Positions 59,401 to 64,000 of a stretch of 64,000 nt of DNA are shown here, one piece after another. The notes beneath the pieces were generated by a model. That model was not told the DNA's origin. It made no database searches and worked only from the letters and a program-made list of their open reading frames with translations. Position 1 is the first letter of the stretch. Every line of letters starts with the position of its first letter. The position numbers were made by a program, and so were the translations under genes. Source of the stretch: Phoenix dactylifera (Eukaryota; Streptophyta; Magnoliopsida; Arecales; Arecaceae). The stretch is from assembly GCF_009389715.1 (NCBI RefSeq), contig NW_024067834.1, positions 1 to 64,000 of the forward strand, given 5' to 3'.

Positions 59401-62400
59401 TTAACATGATAATTATTCATCGATATGAATAATGAGTCATTCAAATATTCTTCCAACTTACTTTTTACTGAGAGTTTAAGATGTTGTAAACTAATGTCCT
59501 GGATGGTTTTGCTAAATTATCTATAGATCTGCAACAGAACAACTCTTTTGAGATATTAGGTGTTTACACTGGTTTGATAAAATGAAAGCTTTACTAATTT
59601 AGCCAAGAACAATTGAATTGATTAAAGAAACCCTTGTCATATGCATAATAGTTTTGGGCATTGTTATGCATGTCCAATTTAAAATCTTGAATTGTTTGCT
59701 CTCCAAAAGAGTGTGGTGATACATAAAACGATGATAGATGTTAAATCAAAATCCTAAACTAAATTTAAAAGAAAAAAAAATGCAGCATTTCCTCACTGTG
59801 ATCACCATCAGTTCCCTTAAAATATCAATAGAAAAGAAAACTAAAATGTCTGAGAATTATAAATCACTTTTCACATTATAAGGAAAAGAAAAGCACTCCT
59901 ACAGCAGGAAACAACATTTTACTTTGTAACTTTGAGACTGAAAGATGAAATTTAAGGGAATTTTGTATAATGGTTAATTCTAAACCATAGCATACGATTT
60001 CCTTTGGAGCCGGTAGTGCATTATCATGATAACAGTTATAAAAGTTTTCAAATAGAGAATCAGGATCATAATTGAAAATTGGCACTAACAAATGCATCAC
60101 ACATTACTTTCTTTGTTGTTTTATTTCCAAGATCCATAGAAAAATCCTTTCACTTCCCAATCATTTTCTTTGTAAACTATGCCAGCTTCCATCAGACATC
60201 TAATTGTTACACTCCCTTATAAAGGATCATGTACAAGCGAAAAACACCAGACGTCAATATGCATCAAGAATCAAACTAATTCAATAACCCATATAGGAAA
60301 GTTTGATTATATGTCACACAGAAAAATAGTTAAAAATTAAGTTGCAATAGTTGATTGGGTAGTTGTTGAACATACAAATTGCACCATGATATACCATACC
60401 GGTGCATACTGAGCACACCATACTGTACCGGTACCAAACCGGGACATGGTGCAAGGGACATACCGAATATAAGTACGCCAAACCAAACCCTTATACCGGG
60501 TGTACTAACATTATACTAAGATGGTACCTGAACAAGTTCCAGAACCGAGTTTGTGAACTTTGAATTACACCATACTGAAAAAACTCTGCATCCCTCTATG
60601 TCTTATTGAGTTCCACTCAAAGGTAATAGATCAAGAAAATACTTATGATGCTGAATAGAAACATTTAATGGAAAAACATTAAGTTTTATTTAGACACTGG
60701 TGAATCTCATTTTGCTTACCTTCCAATGAATTTATTACAGTCAATGCATGAAAATAACATCAAAACAAAACGAAATTAACTTTAAATGACAGTTTTATTA
60801 CCTTCGAGTAGAAGGGCGCCTTAGAAGTACCTTAGGAGCATATTTCTTCTGTTTCTTGAGCTTGTATTTCTCCTGCAGATGGACTTTTTGATCAGAATTT
60901 TTCAAAGAACAAGGCTTCCTAAACTTTGACATTACACTCACCTGTGAAAAAGCTGTTTTCGTTCCAAATGTTGAGCTGTTAGCTATAAGAGCTTCCACAA
61001 TTTCATCACCAGTTGCACCTTCCCTGATCAGAGAAAAGAAACATTGAATGTCAATAAACTGGGTCCACCAATCCTTATAATAATTAGACACTGAGATAAA
61101 TGAACACTTGATGATGTTAAAAACGAAAGTTTTATATTCTATTTACTATAAAGTCCAACTGAATTCTGAGAATTGCTTTTCAAACAAGAATTGATACTTA
61201 CAGTTGCAACCTTCATATCTGTTAAGCCAGATTGAACTAATGAGGAAAGACTATCATTTTTTTCGCATTCATATATTACTTTAATAATTTGCAACCTCAG
61301 TAGAGTCAATGATTAACAGCATCACAGATGCATTGACATTTCAAACATCGAGTTCATCAAGGGAAGGAAGTCTCTTCAGCATATTAGAATATCACAATCA
61401 ACATACCATGGGTTTTTTTACCCAAAAAGGTACATCCATAATTAAGTAGCTACTTCCACCAACCTTCAGTAAGCCTCATTCAATTTTGCTTTCTATTAAT
61501 ACCTACAATGAGCCATGTTCTGTAGCAGCATGGTTTAGCATCTTGTAAATTCAAATTCATCCACTACCATGTCACATAATTTACATGAAAATGACCAATA
61601 GATGCAATTGAAAACACCCCACCAGTGTCACCCCCAATGCATAGAGACAGAAAAGGAGGGGGGGGTGGGGGAGGGGGGGAGAGGGTGCGGGGGAATTATT
61701 ATTACGTAGAGCCTCTATATATTTTCATTGGACCTTAAAGTCTTGATAACAAAAATTTGATATTTTCAAATTGGATATGCACATGTACAAATCAAGAGGT
61801 GTGTACATACACACACACACATATATAAAGGTTTTAAATTTTGTAGGACAGGGTTGTCCTGATTTTTCCACGGAACGGAACATGCCCCCGTCCAGATACT
61901 TGGTACTGGGGATGTCTCAAGACATACTAATCAGGACGCTGGGACAATGACAGGACGGCTGTATCCTGACACTCGGGATGGTACTCCATTCCGGTGTCCC
62001 ACGGGACGTCCTATCGGGACTTGAGTCCTTAATATATATACATACATGCATACATATATACTACATATAATAAGACAGATTTGAAATCAGCGAATATTCC
62101 TATTCCATTTGTCAATTATTATACTGAGAATAACCCCTGTTTATCTTAAAAATACATTAACTATCTCATAAGTTTTCTTGTCATTAACTACCGCACGCAT
62201 ATTTTCCTCCTTTCCCAATCAGATCGGACTTCATTCATAAAAGTCCCAAACAAATTGGACTCTATTTTTTTAATTTGACTCTTAAACATATTGGTCTCAT
62301 ATTTGACTCTTAAACAAATTGGACAACTACTCACTCTCTCCTCTCTTCCCTTAAACGTGTATTGCACATGCCTACTTGCTAGTGCATGTGTATGTATGTA

Positions 62401-63875
62401 TATACATACATACATATATACATATATATATATATACATATACATATACATACATATATATGTTTATATACACATGCATCCATATATACATATACACATA
62501 CATACACATATAGATATACATATGCATGTACATGTGTGTGTGTGTGTATATTAAAAAGAGCGTCTGGGGTCCTTTGAATCTATCAAATTTGACCTTTGAA
62601 GGAATACTAATTAGTTACACAAAAAACAAAGAATTTTATTATTATCGCTACAAATCTCAAGTCTAACACCTTATTATGGTACATATTTTTTGCTCCCTAG
62701 CCATCCATATCTCGACAACCCAATCCTATAATTTTAAACTCCAACACTAACAACTGAAAATCTTGAACATCGTTTTGTTTTGAATTTTAAAAAGTTTCTA
62801 TGCAAAAATCTCCTATAGTGTTTCTAGACAGAAGTATAGCTTTCCCATACCTTGTCTAGGATCCAATCATATCCTTTTCTTAATTCAACTAAAATCCAGT
62901 AATTTAAATTATGCTTTCAAAAAATAAAATTAAATTATATATCAAATAAACTCTCAAAAAAGTAAATTTATCTAAGGTGATAATATCTAGCAAATACATA
63001 ACTTTGGCTTCAAAAGGACTAGCTTTGTTTTTTAACATACAGTAAAAATCAATAATTGTCTATTATTAAATTATGCCTTTAATTTTTATTTTTTGTTATA
63101 TTTTTCATGTATTGCATGTGCATGGGAGGATCCTATTGAAAAATAGTCGAGGGTCAGCTCCACGAAGCAGTTGAGGGTGAAGAGGGGTGTGAAGGCAGGA
63201 GAAGGAGAAAGATAACATCCCTAGTTTAGTAACTTGTGAATTTCTCATATAAGTTCACAATGTTCTTTTGGAATTCAAAAATCAGCAAACAGCTAATAAA
63301 TAATCTAATTACCTAAAAATTTGCAATCAATAGGCCTATGAAAGAATGAGAATGACTGGTGAATTGCATTAAAGTTCAGTACGCATTATTCAATAACTTG
63401 GTTTTGACGGCAGTAATGGTGCTTTGAACATTTTTTTTTTGAATTGGTAAAATAGAAAAGGCAGACTCCCCTTGAACAAAGTCCTAGATAGGCTCCTGGT
63501 TGTCCACTAGCATTAGAAGGTGGTTATGTTTGAATCTCCTTGTTTATATTCTAATACTACAAATTTTTAGTCCACTAAATAACACCTACTTACACATGCT
63601 TAAAGAGGAAGGCCTTGATCCTGGTGCATCAATTATTACATGAACAAGTGACAGAAATAATATTTCCAACCAACATAAATTTATGCAGAGCTAACACAAA
63701 AATGACCAAAACATAACAGAAAATATTAGAAGACAACAGAAATTATCTCCAAACCTCCTCATTGCATCTATATCATCACTAGACAGATTTTGAGCTGTGT
63801 TATTGTCAATCAATGATCTATTATCTTTAAGTTCATCTATTGACTGCCCATCATCACTTTCTTGCATGCAATTAT
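50437..63875 (-). CDS. TRM6: tRNA (adenine-58-N1)-methyltransferase non-catalytic subunit TRM6 (3' eleven exons)
   Basis: TRM6 (Gcd10) pairs with catalytic TRM61 to make m1A58 in tRNA, including initiator tRNA, in the nucleus. Minus-strand exons: 63875-63755, 61023-60942, 60872-60802, 58565-58524, 56759-56635, 55272-55179, 52736-52543, 52453-52348, 52281-52176, 51984-51898 and 50544-50437. All phases agree, giving 377 residues to the TGA. Family motifs in order are NNTAQNLSSDDIDAMR, GATGDEIVEALIANSSTF, EKYKLKKQKKYAPKVLLRRP, YFKKYPARIGFLRMDTLSLL, MANVGAYSDILVVDMVGG, SDIVRMFNF, PELIKLWKEKGFSSLMIAAP and VLPARTHPMMQMSAFGGYIL. The exon at 52736-52543 is a less conserved acidic Ser-rich linker. The first in-window donor is weak (GTTTGG). 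The N-terminus, probably about 80-100 residues, lies beyond the window. No frame damage is seen. Confidence 0.94.
57718..57895. repeat. Keyword repeat rich in GGTACTG/GTACCAG words, TRM6 intron
   Basis: CAGTAAGGTACTGGCACCAT, GTACTGTACTAGTAAGGTAC and CAGGTACCAGCAC occur within 170 bp with palindromic GTAC and GGTACC cores. The stretch ends in CTTTAAACCTTG, a string also found near 14206. Confidence 0.55.
59256..59363. repeat. Three tandem 36-bp repeats, TRM6 intron
   Basis: Unit GGACTACAAATATCACATGA followed by AATGAGCACATTATGT. The second copy differs at two positions and the third at about five. Confidence 0.85.
60370..60590. repeat. Keyword repeat rich in ACCGGT/GGTACC words, TRM6 intron
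   Basis: CATACCGGTGCATAC, TGTACCGGTACCAAACCGGG, ACATACCGAATA and TATACCGGGTGTAC follow one another. It is related in style to the block at 57718-57895 but with GC-richer words. No coding potential. Confidence 0.6.
61655..61694 (+). other. G-rich tract with G-quadruplex potential, TRM6 intron
   Basis: At least five runs of three or more G (including runs of seven to eight) lie within 40 bp, separated by single A or T. The G-rich strand is the template strand of TRM6, so the RNA would be C-rich. Confidence 0.7.
61828..62033. repeat. Keyword repeat rich in GGGAC/GTCC words, TRM6 intron
   Basis: Contains AGGACAGGGTTGTCCT (near-palindrome), then CAGGACGCTGGGACAATGAC, CAGGACGGC, CACTCGGGATGGTACTCC and CACGGGACGTCCTATCGGGA. 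It starts beside TTTTAAATTTTG, similar to the flank of the other keyword repeats. Confidence 0.6.
62388..62550. repeat. Long TA/CATA microsatellite, TRM6 intron
   Basis: Interspersed TATACATA, CATA and TA repeats ending in (TG)n. Open frames on both strands here are Tyr/Ile/His low-complexity artefacts. Confidence 0.9.
62700..63750. other. First in-window TRM6 intron, left part, AT-rich
   Basis: No exon recognised between the microsatellite and the first in-window exon. A tRNA-like B-box string (GGTTATGTTTGAATCTCC, about 63520) hints at a decayed SINE. Confidence 0.4.
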
Positions 63876-64000
63876 CTGCAGGTAACAAAGGGCTGGTGAG
63901 AATAGTTGTCAAGTAAAAAAGTCAGAGAAGGAGATAAGCAAAACACGAAAATAACAGCATGATCCAACATAACTTTTGGTTGTAATTAGAACTTTCATGT

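Noticed and set aside
62188..62577. Tyr/Ile-rich frames near 62.4 kb
   Set aside because: Translation of a TA/CATA microsatellite.

Overview
The window is nuclear DNA from a flowering plant. Evidence for this is spliced plant gene families (a TMK-type receptor kinase, an Aux/IAA repressor and the tRNA methyltransferase subunit TRM6), plant Ty3/gypsy (Tat-type) and LINE retrotransposons, MITE-like elements and AT-rich intergenic DNA. The GC-rich retroelements and the GC-rich Aux/IAA exon suggest a monocot, perhaps a palm or relative; that placement is inference. There are no prokaryotic features.

Layout. 87-3788 (-): TMK-type LRR receptor kinase with two exons, whose frame is broken by four single-base insertions, all in short homopolymers. 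3.9-7.2 kb: intergenic, with a GC-rich patch at 6.24-6.73 kb. 7.2-11.2 kb: decayed LINE pieces in both orientations and a MITE-like element. 11.3-17.8 kb: AT-rich, with a 24-bp minisatellite. 17.81-22.78 kb (-): a well-preserved GC-rich LINE with a 5'-truncated ORF1 and an EN-RT-RNaseH ORF2 containing one in-frame TAG. 22.8-27.4 kb: AT-rich intergenic. 27.44-27.68 kb: MITE-like element. 27.9-29.3 kb (-): complete four-exon Aux/IAA gene with an auxin-response-element-like cluster upstream. 29.8-32.3 kb: repeats and a LINE relic. 33.71-46.60 kb: a 12.9-kb Tat-type Ty3/gypsy element with near-identical LTRs, gag-pol with two RNase H domains, a post-pol repeat block, and a spliced gene on the opposite strand. 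47.55-48.88 kb (+): the last two exons of an EF-hand-type gene with no visible 5' part. 50.4-63.9 kb (-): the last eleven exons of TRM6, with repeat-rich introns; its 5' end lies beyond the window.

The host genes are functionally independent: auxin signalling (TMK-like kinase and Aux/IAA), tRNA m1A58 methylation (TRM6) and possible calcium binding (EF-hand fragment). The most unusual object is the antisense gene inside the gypsy element. It has three exons with matching phases and its own TATA box, and predicts a 651-residue protein with a transposon-associated domain, a low-complexity region and a coiled coil. All exon structures were read by eye from splice consensus, frame continuity and remembered family motifs.
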